Source: Lasiosphaeria ovina
Lineage: Eukaryota; Ascomycota; Sordariomycetes; Sordariales; Lasiosphaeriaceae
Direction of reading: 5' to 3'
DNA length: 64,000 nt
NCBI GenBank assembly: GCA_033439765.1
Contig: JAULSN010000004.1
Coordinates: forward strand, 816,001 to 880,000
Part shown: positions 1-10,962 of the stretch, piece by piece
Layout of the letters: each line of letters begins with the position of its first letter
How positions within the stretch are numbered: position 1 is the stretch's first letter
Translations under genes and position numbers: made by a program
Notes under the pieces: generated by a model
The model's input: the letters and a program-made list of their open reading frames with translations, nothing else
The model's database searches: none
Told to the model about the DNA's origin: nothing

Positions 1-1276
1 TGACCGCTTTTATATCGAAGCTGTGCGTCCTTATTGCTATATGGCGGCCGGCATGCTGTTTCTGTCGTACATTATTGGTCTCTGGTTCACACTTCGCACA
101 CACGCCGCCGTCATATGGAACACCGATGCCGACGAGAAGAAGCACGAGGACGGTATGACGCCTCACATTCCCGCGCGAGCTTCAGCACATACCTCATTGG
201 GCGACGCCACTGGCGTTGACATTCGAGATTCGCATCTTTACAAGCGGATTTTAGGCCAGTCTCTTCGCCAGGTCGGCCATAACCCCAGACCCGAAGAACA
301 GACGAGACATAACTCGTCTATTCCGGTAGGCCCAGCCAATGGTTCGCTTCATATCACGCCCCCGAAGCCAACGGGTTACGGCGCCGACAATATTGGCACT
401 GGCATCAATATTCCGGGCTTCAGTGATGCAGAAAATGATAACCTTGTTCACCAAGTTGCGGAGATAGCTGCAACGGCTGCAACGGTCGCCGCCCGAAATG
501 TCCAGGGGCCAAGGCGGACCTCGGCGCATGGAGTTTCAATCTCGACTCCGGCTCAGCCTTCTGCGTCGGGCAGCCGTAGCGCTCCGATCCGCAGTGCTAC
601 ATTTTTGGATCATGAAGACGCCGGCGAGTTTGTTGGGGCTTCCGGAGGCGGACATGGAGGCCACGACGCACCAAACTGGAGCCGTCTGAAGAGTTCCATC
701 ATCTTGATGGGCGCCACGGTGCTTTATGCCGCCGTTGCCGAGATCTTGGTAGACACGGTGGACGTTGTCCTCGAAAGCTTCGAGATTGACGAAAAGTTCC
801 TGGGCATCACGCTGTTCGCGCTCGTGCCCAATACGACGGAGTTTTTGAACGCCATTTCGTTTGCCATGAATGGCAATATTGCCCTCTCGATGGAAATCGG
901 TTCAGCCTACGCTCTCCAGGTCTGCCTGTTGCAGATTCCGGCCCTGGTCCTCTTTTCGGCCATCTACCCTCTCGACATACCTGTCGAAGACCTTGCGCGA
1001 TACACCTTCACACTCCTCTTCCCGCAATGGGATATGGTGACGGTAATCCTGTGCGTTTTCCTGTTGAGCTACATGTACGGCGAGGGCAAGAGCAACTACT
1101 TCAAGGGCAGCATTCTGCTGCTCAGCTACATGGTCGTCGTAATCGGCTATTACTTCAGCAGCTTCGGTACTATTCTTGACGGCCCGGAGAGTGGCATTAG
1201 CCGGTTCGACACCCTCAGCAGTGAAGGGGAGTGGATAAGTTCCGGACCGAAGCCTGTTGTACCGAGCATGGCTTGA
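1..1276 (+). CDS. Vacuolar cation/proton antiporter, VNX1-like (3' part)
   Basis: The frame is open from base 2 to a TGA at 1274-1276, so the N-terminal half lies before the window. What remains holds a membrane segment near the edge, a long low-complexity hydrophilic loop (roughly bases 110-680), then a C-terminal sodium/calcium exchanger membrane domain with about five hydrophobic segments. The acidic, conserved exchanger stretch FALVPNTTEFLNA follows the AEILVDTVD motif, the hallmark of one alpha-repeat of the CaCA superfamily. The long loop between the halves and the ending resemble fungal Vnx1/Vcx1-type proteins of the vacuole, which swap cytosolic Na+, K+ or Ca2+ for lumenal protons. 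Ion preference cannot be read from this part. No intron is seen in the visible section. Confidence is high for the superfamily, moderate for the VNX1 subgroup. Confidence 0.85.
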   Translation, partial: DRFYIEAVRPYCYMAAGMLFLSYIIGLWFTLRTHAAVIWNTDADEKKHEDGMTPHIPARASAHTSLGDATGVDIRDSHLYKRILGQSLRQVGHNPRPEEQTRHNSSIPVGPANGSLHITPPKPTGYGADNIGTGINIPGFSDAENDNLVHQVAEIAATAATVAARNVQGPRRTSAHGVSISTPAQPSASGSRSAPIRSATFLDHEDAGEFVGASGGGHGGHDAPNWSRLKSSIILMGATVLYAAVAEILVDTVDVVLESFEIDEKFLGITLFALVPNTTEFLNAISFAMNGNIALSMEIGSAYALQVCLLQIPALVLFSAIYPLDIPVEDLARYTFTLLFPQWDMVTVILCVFLLSYMYGEGKSNYFKGSILLLSYMVVVIGYYFSSFGTILDGPESGISRFDTLSSEGEWISSGPKPVVPSMA

Positions 1277-2689
1277 GCACGTAAAGTGTGGTGTTCACGA
1301 GACAGTGCCACATCCGCCTCGGGTTGACTTCGTTATTCCCTTATCCATTTGGTCATGGGAAGAAAGGACACGGACCGGGGAGACTTGGCATCTGCCACGT
1401 TGCCGATGATGAATACTAATATCATAGCCTTACCGGCAGGTTTGGTTGCGGCCACTTTGCAAGGAACAAGGAGGAAAGGTCAGATTGCCTATGGGCACAT
1501 GTGGTTATTCGTCTTTGCGGCCAGGACATACTTTTCAGCCCTCGGCAGGCCCGGTTTCGCTTCTTTTATCTCCGTCAATTTATTTGGCGAAGGACAGAGC
1601 ACCAAGTATCATTGTGCTCTCGTCTTGTTTGGTTGACTATTATTATACTAGCTTTTTTTTCTTCTGTTTTACGGGTCTCGCAGTTTAGTCTAGAATTCTC
1701 GACTGCGGGCTGAGAAGTCGTGGTCGGGCCGGGTTGGCATGGGACGGTAATCAAGAATGGGCGAGTAAGGGTGCACAGATCATTAGAGTACCTTGACGAA
1801 TAGGAATTAATATTTTCTCCCCTCGTAAACCTATTGGCTTTCTTTTCTTATTAAGTCTGTGTGCTTGCAGAGACACTTGAGCAACTTGCAAGCATCACCA
1901 GAACAGTGAACTCGGGGTTGGACGCGAAAGGTGTGGTGTAGGGCAATTGTGGTATTTGTGTCTTGTTCAGATAGCAATTACATATCATAATTGCCTTACC
2001 TCACCTGGCAGACTGATTCCCGCTCTACTTTTGGTGCTCCCGTTTCAGATTTCAACCTTTACAAATCTCAACATTTCACCTCTTTCAACTTCCACCCTGC
2101 ACGCAGGTGGTGCGCGCCGGTGTTGACATGGAGCCTCGCCATCATCGGATATCTCGAAGCAGCGAGGGGGCTGGCTACATGGTCCCACGTGCGTCGCATT
2201 CCGTGGCCCGCCAATGCAGCCCTCGGCAAGCTGTGGTTGATTCGACAGCAGCTAACAGGGAAGCTTGTGCTTGATTTAATTACATTATTGGATGTCTGCA
2301 AGGAATATGGAGATTATTAAAAGTCCCTAACTTCCTACAGAGGGTTGACGAACAACCATGCCGAGAAATGTAACCAATGTGGGAACGGATTAGGTCCCAA
2401 CTATCGATATCTGCAAGCCACATTTGAGGACCCATGCAGGCAATACTCGTTTCAGGCCACATTTGAAGCCCTAGATAAGGCAGTACTAGTTTGTCGCAAC
2501 CAAGTGGTCTAAATGCTGCTGAGAGACTCTTGCAGGCCGAGCTTGCCCCACACCCACCCCTTGGAATACAATAAGTCTATGAATGGCCTGCGCAATGATA
2601 CGGCGAATCCTCCTGTCTCTCTTCAGCAAATACACTGAGACTGACCCTGTCGAAGAGGGAGATCTATCGCACCCCCGTCCACACACGGC
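1277..2689. other. Intergenic, no gene seen
   Basis: This holds the 3' flank of the antiporter gene and the upstream region of the pseudogene that follows. Short open frames here lack coding character. A degenerate direct duplication with a period of about 38-40 bases lies at 2412-2497. Confidence 0.6.
2412..2497. repeat. Imperfect tandem duplication, about 39 bp unit
   Basis: The word GCCACATTTGA occurs at 2417 and 2455, and GGCAATACTCGTTT at 2439 is echoed by GGCAGTACTAGTTT at 2479. The two units are diverged, so this is an old local duplication just upstream of the membrane-protein pseudogene. Confidence 0.6.
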
Positions 2690-4366
2690 ATGGAGTCCAG
2701 AGACGCTGCCTACGAAGGGGAACTGAAACAGTCCCTGACTACAAAGACGAAAGCCATGCCAGAACAACCCGACAAACCCCCAGAGACGGAAACTAAATGG
2801 ACGCCCCCGGCAGCGACAAAGGCGTGGCTTGTCCTGTTTGTCCATGCAGCGTGTTGCGTCTCACTTGCGCTGGCCATGGCGCTTGGGCTCGACGGATACA
2901 AGGCAGGCGACGGGTCCAACCCACGCTATGTCGACGGCAAACTGCTTCTTCGAGTCAGCGACATCACGACCATAATCTCGGTAGCCGTCGTTGTCATCAA
3001 GGCCATCATCGGCTTCTGGTCCGCCGTCGTCTTGTGGGCCTTTGCCCGGTACATGCTGGCCCACAAGACGCGGACCGTGTCGCATACGCGGGCGACCGTG
3101 TTCCAAATGATCCGGTGGAAATTGCCGCCTGGGCTCCAGAGCCCGCAGGATATACCGAGAGAGACTTCCCTGGCTGGACAATATTGGCTGCCGTGATCGT
3201 TGTCATGATCCAGGCTCACACTAGCCCCGTCCTGACTAGCTCGGTTAACTGGGACGCGGCCTTCCATATTTCTCATGACGCCGTCTCCCTAAGTTGGGTC
3301 GACCCCGGTGCGGATTCCAGCTCGTGGTATTGGCACAACCGCCAAGGGTATTTCGATAAGAGAGCGTATCTCAGGGCCGCGGCAGGCTATGCCAACTTGG
3401 CTTGAGACGACCCGTCCACCGTCGACGGCCAAGGCAGGTCGACATCAGGAAACGGATGTTGCCAGGTGGTTAATGACATTGGGTTGCCTCGCCACTCGGT
3501 TCTCTTCGATGCCACGCTTCCGTGCATCAATGTTAGCAATATTCGCTGGCACCACCCTGCCGACGAGCTGACGGGCGACGAGTGGAGTAAACCGGCGGCG
3601 GCGATTTGACATTGGTCGATGATGATCCGTTCGGATACTACCGAGCAGGTGTTACCCTCGCGTACGACGGAAACAATCTCCGCCATGACATCAACACGAG
3701 TGACACCAGCACGGCGACTGCACAACCACCAGCGGCAAACAAGTTCTCGGGTACCATGACTGTAGCCCTCATGATCGCTCGAATGACCTACTCACTAGAT
3801 CCTCCCTGTGAACAGCTCAACAACACCAAATTCGGTGATATGCGCAAATTGCCCTACTTGATGGAGACGACGAAAAGTACTGCCGCAAACGAAAACTATT
3901 TTCTGCTTGGCAAGATCGACTTCGTCGCGGGGGTGACCAAGAGCAGCCTCGCGACCTACATTAGCCCCCACGTTGTCGAGGACATTAAGCCAATGCAGGA
4001 CGTCGTGTTTGAGCCAAATTCATGGACGCAGGAGGCCATCTGGCTGCTGCCCGACCTGATGACCATGCTTGCGGTATCCAACGTGGCGGTACCGCCGACG
4101 TTTGATAACATCGAGAACTATGTCCGCGGACTCGTCACCCAGGGCTATCTTGGCGCGTGGGACATGTTAAGCCACAGTTTCGACTCTGAGGGTCCATCAT
4201 ACAGTGCGTTTCGAGCGGATGGGAGGCTAATTGCCAGCATTAGCTTCCCCCGCGCGTTTTCTTGGTTGGCTGCGTCCTGCTGCTCATGACGGCGTCTGAC
4301 GTTCTGGTGTTGGGCTGGGTTTTGGGGGCCGACGACTTGAAGCCGCCCGAGAGTGGCATGGAATGA
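2690..4366 (+). pseudogene. Broken four-TM fungal membrane protein
   Basis: Coding-like sequence runs through all three frames in order. It starts at the ATG at 2690 (frame 2) with two TM segments (WLVLFVHAACCVSLALAM and IIGFWSAVVLWAFA), shifts near 3140-3180 to frame 1 (third TM, WTILAAVIVVMIQAH), meets a TGA at 3403-3405 where a Trp is expected, and continues in frame 1 to about 3600. It then shifts to frame 0 until about 4250, and finally to frame 2 for a last TM (VFLVGCVLLLM) and a stop at 4364-4366. The breaks are single-base-type frame changes with no splice signals, so introns do not explain them. Overall shape (short N-terminus, TMs, a large extracellular-like middle, one C-terminal TM) matches fungal-specific membrane proteins of unknown function. 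No family name can be given. Assembly errors are possible, but several in one gene are unlikely. Confidence 0.75.
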
Positions 4367-5553
4367 GGTGATGGTTTTAACGAAGTTCTGGACGCGGTTG
4401 GAGGAGGAGGGTGAACTCTCTCGAGGGTCCGCCCCTCTTTTTTGGATGTAGATCCCATCTTCAGGTTCCTATCCATATCGAACGTTATCTAGCTTCTTCC
4501 ACATGTGCCTAATTAGTAATAGTAGTAATTAGCATCCTCGCGAATAAACTGTTATACCTACCACCCCAAAATCGACGACCACCCGTGCTTATAGTCATGC
4601 GATTTTTCGTCAGCTTTGATCAGTCTAGATCAGCCCCGGCTCGGCTTGGATAATATCTCCCCATTAAGCAGCACAGCCTTGCGAAAAGGTGCAGTTTTTA
4701 CTGGAGAGTCCAAAAATGGTCTCCGTGTAAGCGGGGACCTAGAACTAGAACTTGTATATTTGTTCCGCAATAGCCACTACTTGAAAATTTATAGACAATT
4801 TGTCCCTCCTTGTATTTGAGAATGCTTATACCTATCACTAGGTAGTCACTGATACTGGCAATTTTCGTAAGGTACCGGTACCTTTACTAATTAATGGGAG
4901 TCATTTGGAGTTGAATAGTGTGTTTTGTAATTACGTCGAAACCCTTACGGTGCACAACTCTAATTACAGCACAAAGATTATATAATTTGAGGTGTCTGAA
5001 CCTCAGCTGGGGAACTGAATTACACACTGTCAACACGTCTGACCCTACTCCGGTGCAGGTTGTAATTACCAATTGGCCCGTTGGGTTCCACAACTAGTCT
5101 AGTACCTACTTTAATAACCTTTAGTCAAATGAATTAATGCAACAGTAGACTACCTTGCGGCAACCTTTTGTTCCCGAACGTCAACCGCCCTCGCGGCGTG
5201 CTACCTCACGGTCAGTTAATTAAGAGGGTGCGTGGGGGTTTGATTGACTCCTGTCCCTGTGAAATCTGATCATGTGACCGACCTAAGGCGTGGCCGTGAG
5301 GGCTCGCTGGCCACTGGAGACAAGTTTGGGCTGGGGCAGTGCTGCAGCTTGATGGAAAGCCTCACCGTTCCAGCTCCTGCAGCAGAGGGAGCCTGGTCAC
5401 TCCGCCCCGCTTCATTTTTCCCGGGACATTTTCATACTGACCGAGCCGTACGACCACCGTCGCGACACCTTCGATTCCACTTGATCTTGACGTGCCTGCC
5501 TGGCACGAGCAGTGCACTGTCTCCTCTGCCGTGGGTGAACCCTCCTGCCCGAC
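4367..5553. other. AT-rich intergenic stretch
   Basis: Between 4480 and 5240 the sequence is rich in TA and AATTA words and has no coding frame. This is compatible with a repeat remnant changed by C-to-T mutation. The last 300 bases are more balanced and precede the HET fragment. Confidence 0.5.
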
Positions 5554-5840
5554 ATGATGCGGCTTCCAGAGTACATTGGCACCACGTTCAGGCTGTCGAG
5601 GGGGTTGCTGGGGGACACGGACATGCCCGCATACGCCATAGTCTCGCACACATGGGGCGCAGATACGGACGAGGTCTCTTTCCGCGACTTGGCCGACGGC
5701 GCCGGGCTAAGCTGGACTAAGACTGGCTATGAGAAACTATGGTTCTGCGCAGAGCAGGCTCGGCGAGACGGTTTGCTGTAATTTTGGACAGTTATGTTAT
5801 ATTAAGGAGGGATTTTGAGTTTAGGGTACTTGTACTAGCT
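5554..5840 (+). pseudogene. HET-domain gene fragment, truncated and decayed
   Basis: An ATG at 5554 opens a 75-codon frame carrying the start of a heterokaryon incompatibility (HET) domain: YAIVSHTWG, then DEVSFRDL, then GYEKLWFCAEQARRDGL. The stop at 5779-5781 comes just where intact HET domains carry FWVDTCCI. Past the stop, TTTTGG followed by degraded Cys-Cys-Ile-like codons and then GGAGGGATTTTGAG (as for a diverged RRDSE) can still be made out to about 5835, with changes that look like C-to-T or G-to-A. HET proteins trigger cell death when unlike fungal strains fuse. This copy lacks most of the domain and everything after it, so it should be dead. The sequence then runs into an AT-rich tract. 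Confidence 0.8.
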
Positions 5841-6612
5841 AATCTAGCGTATATTAGGAAGTTACCGAGCTAGAGGATCGCGAAGTACTCCGGTAAGGTA
5901 GCTTCCTTTTCTTTCTGCTTTTCTTTAAACTATCTTTTTTGGGCCAATATATTTACGGGGTTCGGGCGCTAGTCTTACTGCTTCTTGATACTATTAGTAG
6001 CTTCGAGCTCTATTAACGTATTAGTAAGACGAGTTGTCCGCGATCTTGAGCCGGTCTTAGACGCGTCTGTTAAATCGTTTAAAAACGATCATGACCCCAT
6101 CATAGACTAGAACTAGAGTAATTCTTATGTGTGCATGTGATCAAGCTACTGGTGGTGATCAGAGTTCTCTTGGTCTAGAAGCCCATGTCGCACCGGTTCC
6201 CAAAAGAATCAATCATAAAGTTGGGCTAGATTCTTTTGCAAGCTAGCTACCAATTATCTTCCAAAAACCAATAGCCATAATTACAGCGAGTTTCCTCTAT
6301 TGACGCTCCGGCACCATGAGAAATAAAGCAGCCCGAGCCCAGTGTTTCTTCTTGCCCGAGGGTCGAGATAAATTGCTACTCACGGAGCGTTAATTACAGA
6401 CGGGGGAGTGACGGAAGAACCAAGCCCCCCATTCAACAACAAAAAAGAGTCTAATATTGCTAGATAAAATATGGGCGTGGCTGCCGATCGGAGCAGTTTC
6501 CCTGGCTTGCAGAGGTAACGACTCTCATACAGTTATGATCGCTGCCTTGCCAAACTGTGAGTGACCACACATCAATCAATCCACGGGGCCACATCGAATT
6601 AGTCATATCATA
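5841..6612. other. AT-rich intergenic, possible repeat-induced mutation
   Basis: There is no coding frame. The first 250 bases are TA-rich and merge with the HET remnant. The rest is ordinary flanking DNA of the minus-strand small pseudogene. Confidence 0.5.
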
Positions 6613-6807
6613 TCAAGCAGGTAACCACCTAGCGCTACCGTGTTTTTCCTTGCATTTCTCGTAGTCGTCGTAAGGGCACCTCCCGCGCTCGCCCACGAGA
6701 GTGATTCGACAGTAGTTCAATGATGTTCCCGCTATGATCGCGCATTTGATGGGATAGGAGGTCTTTTGCCTTCCGCAGGGATATCTTCAGGCCACTGCCC
6801 TGCACAC
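6613..6807 (-). pseudogene. Dead copy of small cysteine-rich gene
   Basis: On the minus strand, 65 codons from 6807 down to a TGA at 6613-6615 are clearly homologous to the plus-strand gene at 7410. Shared blocks include PCGRQKT, IAGTS.NYC and CPY, and Cys positions 2, 11, 22, 33, 44 and 52 match the other copy within one residue. The codon aligned with the start ATG is GTG, and codon 7 is TGA, so the frame cannot be translated from the homologous start and no nearby in-frame ATG exists. The tail differs and runs nine codons further. The amino-acid blocks are kept better than the surrounding bases, which suggests the copy was functional for a time after duplication. Function unknown. Confidence 0.75.
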
Positions 6808-7409
6808 GGCGGTTGCTGGGGTTTTGTCTGGCGAGTTCGGAAGGATTAGAGGTGGCCGAGGCAAGGAATTGCTGACAAGCTGTGAGGGTGGGTGTTGCTC
6901 GGGTCTGGTAGTAAAAAGGCTTGGTCGATGGTGGTCTAGCTTGGAGGGTTGTGAAATCCAGATATATTTATACCTGCGTAGGTATCTTTCTAATTTCCTG
7001 ACCCGTTTGACTCAGACTCCAAAATGCCGCTGCAAGCCTGTAAGCACTCACTCTTGCGGGAATTATGTCGGCCCATTTCCTTCTTATGAATAGTGCGAGA
7101 AGGGCCACGCACGCTTCATCCAGCTCTCGCGACATTTTATAATTAACACACAAATGAGCTGACCCAATTGCCACAGTAGCGTTCGTTCGTTCACATTAGT
7201 ATTTTACAGTACGAGTCAAACGGGCCAGCAAACGAGAAAGACATATATATATAAATATATCTGGATTTCACAGCCCTTCAAGCTAATTAAGCCTCCATCG
7301 ACCAAGCCTTCTACGCAACAACAAGACTAAGACTCGAGCAACACCCACACTTGCATCTTATCAATAAGCAACTCCTCTAAATATCTACCAGAAACCCCCA
7401 GCAGCCGCC
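6808..7409. promoter_or_regulatory. Palindromic shared upstream region of the duplicated pair
   Basis: The two upstream regions are inverted copies. Exact mirrored words are GTGGGTGTTGCTCG (6888 and, reversed, 7335-7348), GGCTTGGTCGATGG (6917-6930 and 7295-7308), GTGAAATCCAGATATATTTA (6951-6970 and 7252-7271) and CCCGTTTGACTC (7002-7013 and 7213-7224). The centre is near 7112, with about 175 bases of weakly matched spacer. AT-rich TATATAAATATAT at 7247-7259 lies about 150 bases before the intact gene and could be a TATA-like element. The arms carry indels and substitutions, so the duplication is not recent. Confidence 0.75.
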
Positions 7410-7577
7410 ATGTGCAGAGCATGGATTTTCAAATGGCCCTGCGGGAGGCAAAAGACCCGCTATCCGCGCCCCACATGCTCAGTCATAGCGGGAACGTCAA
7501 AGAACTATTGCTCGACCACCACCTTTCCCGAGACCGGGAAGTGCCCTTATGCAGACTGCGCAACATGCACCAAGTAA
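7410..7577 (+). CDS. Small cysteine-rich protein, 55 aa
   Basis: ATG at 7410 sits in a GCCGCC context and opens 55 codons to a TAA at 7575-7577. The product has seven cysteines at residues 2, 11, 23, 34, 45, 50 and 53, starts with MCRAW, and ends with a CPYADCATC knuckle. There is no signal peptide, so it should be cytosolic. MC starts with spaced Cys pairs occur in many short fungal proteins thought to bind zinc, but I cannot assign a family. Support for coding comes from the inverted paralogue at 6613-6807, which keeps the same cysteine spacing. It is short enough to be missed by usual gene callers. No intron is needed. Confidence 0.6.
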   Translation: MCRAWIFKWPCGRQKTRYPRPTCSVIAGTSKNYCSTTTFPETGKCPYADCATCTK

Positions 7578-10324
7578 CCGCTTGCCTGGCGCGTTGGTTG
7601 GTTTGATGTGGTGCGAGAAACATACATGACTTGCTGGGGATTATAATCCGGGCAATGTCATCAGGGCCCGAGGAAAGGAAGTCATAATAGTGACAAGGGG
7701 GTTTCGCCAGTAGAATGACCCGAAGGCGAGTTAAGCATGTTACAGACTAGTCCAATATCCTCGGTGATAACATAAAGCAAACGAAAGTCGAGGTTGCTGA
7801 TGAGGCCACATTCCCAAGTATGACTTGAATACGTGAAACTTACTCGCTTAGTAACCTCGGCTCTTTGCTATTTACCTCATCCGTCCCAGATGGAACCCTC
7901 CCCCCCCTAGCCATTAGACGCAGCCTCACATTGAGCCTCTCGCCGTCAACAGCGAGAGATTATTTACTTACTTACTATCAGGGTCCGCCAGTTCCACTGA
8001 TCAGGGGCTCAGGGGTCGGAGACAACAAGGAGATTATCTACCTTTACCTAATGTAATCTAGTACGGTTCTTTCTTTCCCTAAGCCCGCTTACTTCATAGA
8101 ATGTGAATGGCCTGCCCTACTCCCGATCAGAGGACCGGCATCGCTCTCGGCCTTCCTTTTGGACCCATTCCTTAGGAAATCACATTCTTTTACCCTGAAC
8201 TGAGATTCTTAGGCTAGTGCACGTAGTAGTGTGTGTTGGAGGAAGGGTGAGCTCTTCAACCTTGGCTACCCTCGTGTCTTCATCTAGCTCTCGCTGGACA
8301 AAGCAATGGATGCTTGGGATTCCAGGTCAACTCAATTAATAGCAGATGTATTATTTCGTCTAATTACTTCAATGAGGCTTTCCTCAAGGTGGGACTCCCA
8401 CAGTTAGATTTATCACAAAAGTGAAATGGTTCATACCCATCACCACGTACACATTAAAAGGTATTAATAGCAGATAGATAAACTTTACATCGTGATAGCC
8501 ATCCGTCGCCAAACCGGCTCTGTTCAGTATGAATAGTGGATGCAGGTGTTATTCGTCGTAGGTAGATTATTGGAAATCCAGGAGTTGGCGTTGGGAAAGC
8601 TTTTCAGCACAGCTGCCAAGGCCGGGGGAGGTGACGCACTCGGTTCGGTGGTAATTAGAGTGCCTAAATTGACGGCGACAGCTCTCGGGTTAATTAGGAC
8701 CGAGAGGCTCTCATTGCCGTGTGTTGCAAGAGCCAGTCGCGCGGGACTCGACGCGGAGGACGAGACATGGATTTTGGACTTCTAGAAGCTGGCAGAATGT
8801 CTCTTCGCTACCTACCGCTAGTCTAGCTACGTACGTAGTTGTTCATTCCGTTTTCCAGCCAAACTTCCCCAACCGGGCATTGCGCTGAGCCCTGGCAGTG
8901 GCACAGCAAGCACCCCCCGTGTTGGTGTTGGCCTACGTATATGCAAGTTTCCGGGTTTAGGCAGAATACGACATGATCCCAAGGTAAAGTGCTTTTCTCT
9001 TAGCAGTTGGTTACGTCGCTATGCCTGTCCCCTCGCCAGCGCTTCGTGGGCTAGCCAGATGTTGGTCTCGCCGTGATAGCTGGTGTATGTGCTGGCTTGA
9101 TTGGAGAAGTGGCGGCTTGTGAGGATTGGATTAGGCTCGATCTTATACGCAGAAGTGATTCAATTGCTGGAGACCTGAGTCTGGTGTGCCGGGCTCTTTT
9201 GATTACCGTCCGACGACACCAGTATGTGAAGAGTCAAGCTCTATCTCGTATCTATTTTTTTCTATTCCCGTTCAAGAAATCATCTCATCCAAGTTCCCCC
9301 CCCCGTCGGTTGGAAATGCCGAGCCATGGTAGATGGAGGAAACATGGCAGCGGGCAACCGAGGGGACATTCCACCACGACGAACCAGAAAGAAGGATCCC
9401 CTACCCCCGCAACGCAATATAAACAAGCTGCAGATAGATGAAGTGCAAAAGCCTTGGCAGCCCCCCGGGACTCGGTACCTCCAGCGTCGTATACGTAATA
9501 TCGTGGCTGTGGTTCGGTGCATGCATGCCCCATGCACACCGCGACTGTGGGATCTGTGGGATTGCTGCCACGTTCTGCGTCTACGTCCACGTCTCGTTTG
9601 CAGCCAAGAAAAACCGTTTCCCAGACGGTAGCGATGGTAGTCTGACGCTAATAATCAATACGACGTCATTTGAACTTATGTGTGTGTGAAAAACATGGTT
9701 TAAGGGAAACGGGGGTGAGCATTTACTGGATTCATAAGACTTCACAGAATTCGCAAGGAGACAGACGGCCACAACACTAGGGACAACAGTGAAATATATG
9801 GCTAGTGCTATGGATGGTAGAAAATAAAATAAAAATGAGGATACGAAAAAAAAATAAGGGTGTAGGAATAAATCGTACATGGAGGCGGGAGAGAGAAAAA
9901 AGAAGTTGTTGATGTTGTTATTCGGGGGAGGGGGGGGGGGGGGGGGGGTGGAAGGGAAATTCACATCTCGAGCTTTGTCGCCATCGCGGCTGCTGCTGGC
10001 TTGGGAAGAAGCGGCCAGCGGAAAAAGGGGGAGAAGGAAACCTGCCCTCACTCTCTCCAAACAGACAGACAGAGAATATTATTCTTTTTTTTCTTTCTTT
10101 CTTTCATTTTTCGCTTCTTTTCTCCCCTACTGCCCAAGAGTGAAAGAGAAAGAGAGCAAGACACCCCCTTCGTCCTTCCCGGCTGGCTACCCGTCTTCCC
10201 AACACAGCGGCAACAGCAGCGCCCCTCTCTCCGCGACTCTGGCGCCTCGCGAGAGACGTCAGACCGGCACCGAGAGGCGTCCTCGTCCTCGTCCTCCGCC
10301 CCCACCCCGCGCGCAACGGCGCGT
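7578..10324. other. Long intergenic region, no gene seen
   Basis: No coding frame is convincing. Features are a poly-G run at 9924-9948 and a C/T-rich zone at 10080-10320 that probably belongs to the 3' flank of the DUF1996 gene. Confidence 0.55.
9924..9948. repeat. Poly-G tract
   Basis: GGGGGAG is followed by an uninterrupted run of 19 G. Such runs can form G-quadruplexes and are prone to length error in sequencing. Confidence 0.9.
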
Positions 10325-10903
10325 CTAGGCCTTGATGGCCATCTCGCCCATGGGCAGAGCCTTGAGCCCTGTTTTTTGTGTGTTAGTACTTCTGCTCTGT
10401 GCAGACCTGAGAAAGGAAAACTTACAGCCATCGACCGTCTCGGGCGCCTGCTGCTTGATGTTGCAGGCGTTGTACTTCTCGGGCGTCTGGGCGGTGAGGC
10501 CGGCGGCCGGGCAGTCCTTGTTAAGGTTGCAGTTCTTGTCCATGGCCTTCTGCAGCGAGTCGCCCTTCCAGCCGAAGACGTAGTCGCCGTGGGCGGCAGC
10601 GCCACTTTCATTGTACTCTGTCAGTTTCTGCTGTCAGAAAGTCATAAAGGGAGAACGTACCCGAGGTTCATGCTGTACATGAGGGCCGGGCCGGAGTCGG
10701 GCCAGATGCTCTTGTCCATGAAGGAGGACACGTTCCACATCAGCTCGTACATGACCTGGGGCAGCTTGACGGGGTGCGTCGATGGGCACGAGCCGCCGCC
10801 GCTGGCGCCGGAGCCGCTGTAGGTGACGTGCGACTTGTGGTCGGGCGAGTCGAGGTTCTTGCCGTCCCAGCATCTGTTTCCAGGGGGGGTCAGTATTGGA
10901 ATC

Positions 10904-10962
<59 letters not shown>

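Noticed and set aside
10048..10822. Long plus- and minus-strand frames over the 3' end of the DUF1996 gene
   Set aside because: They are shadows of the DUF1996 exons and of C/T-rich flanking DNA.
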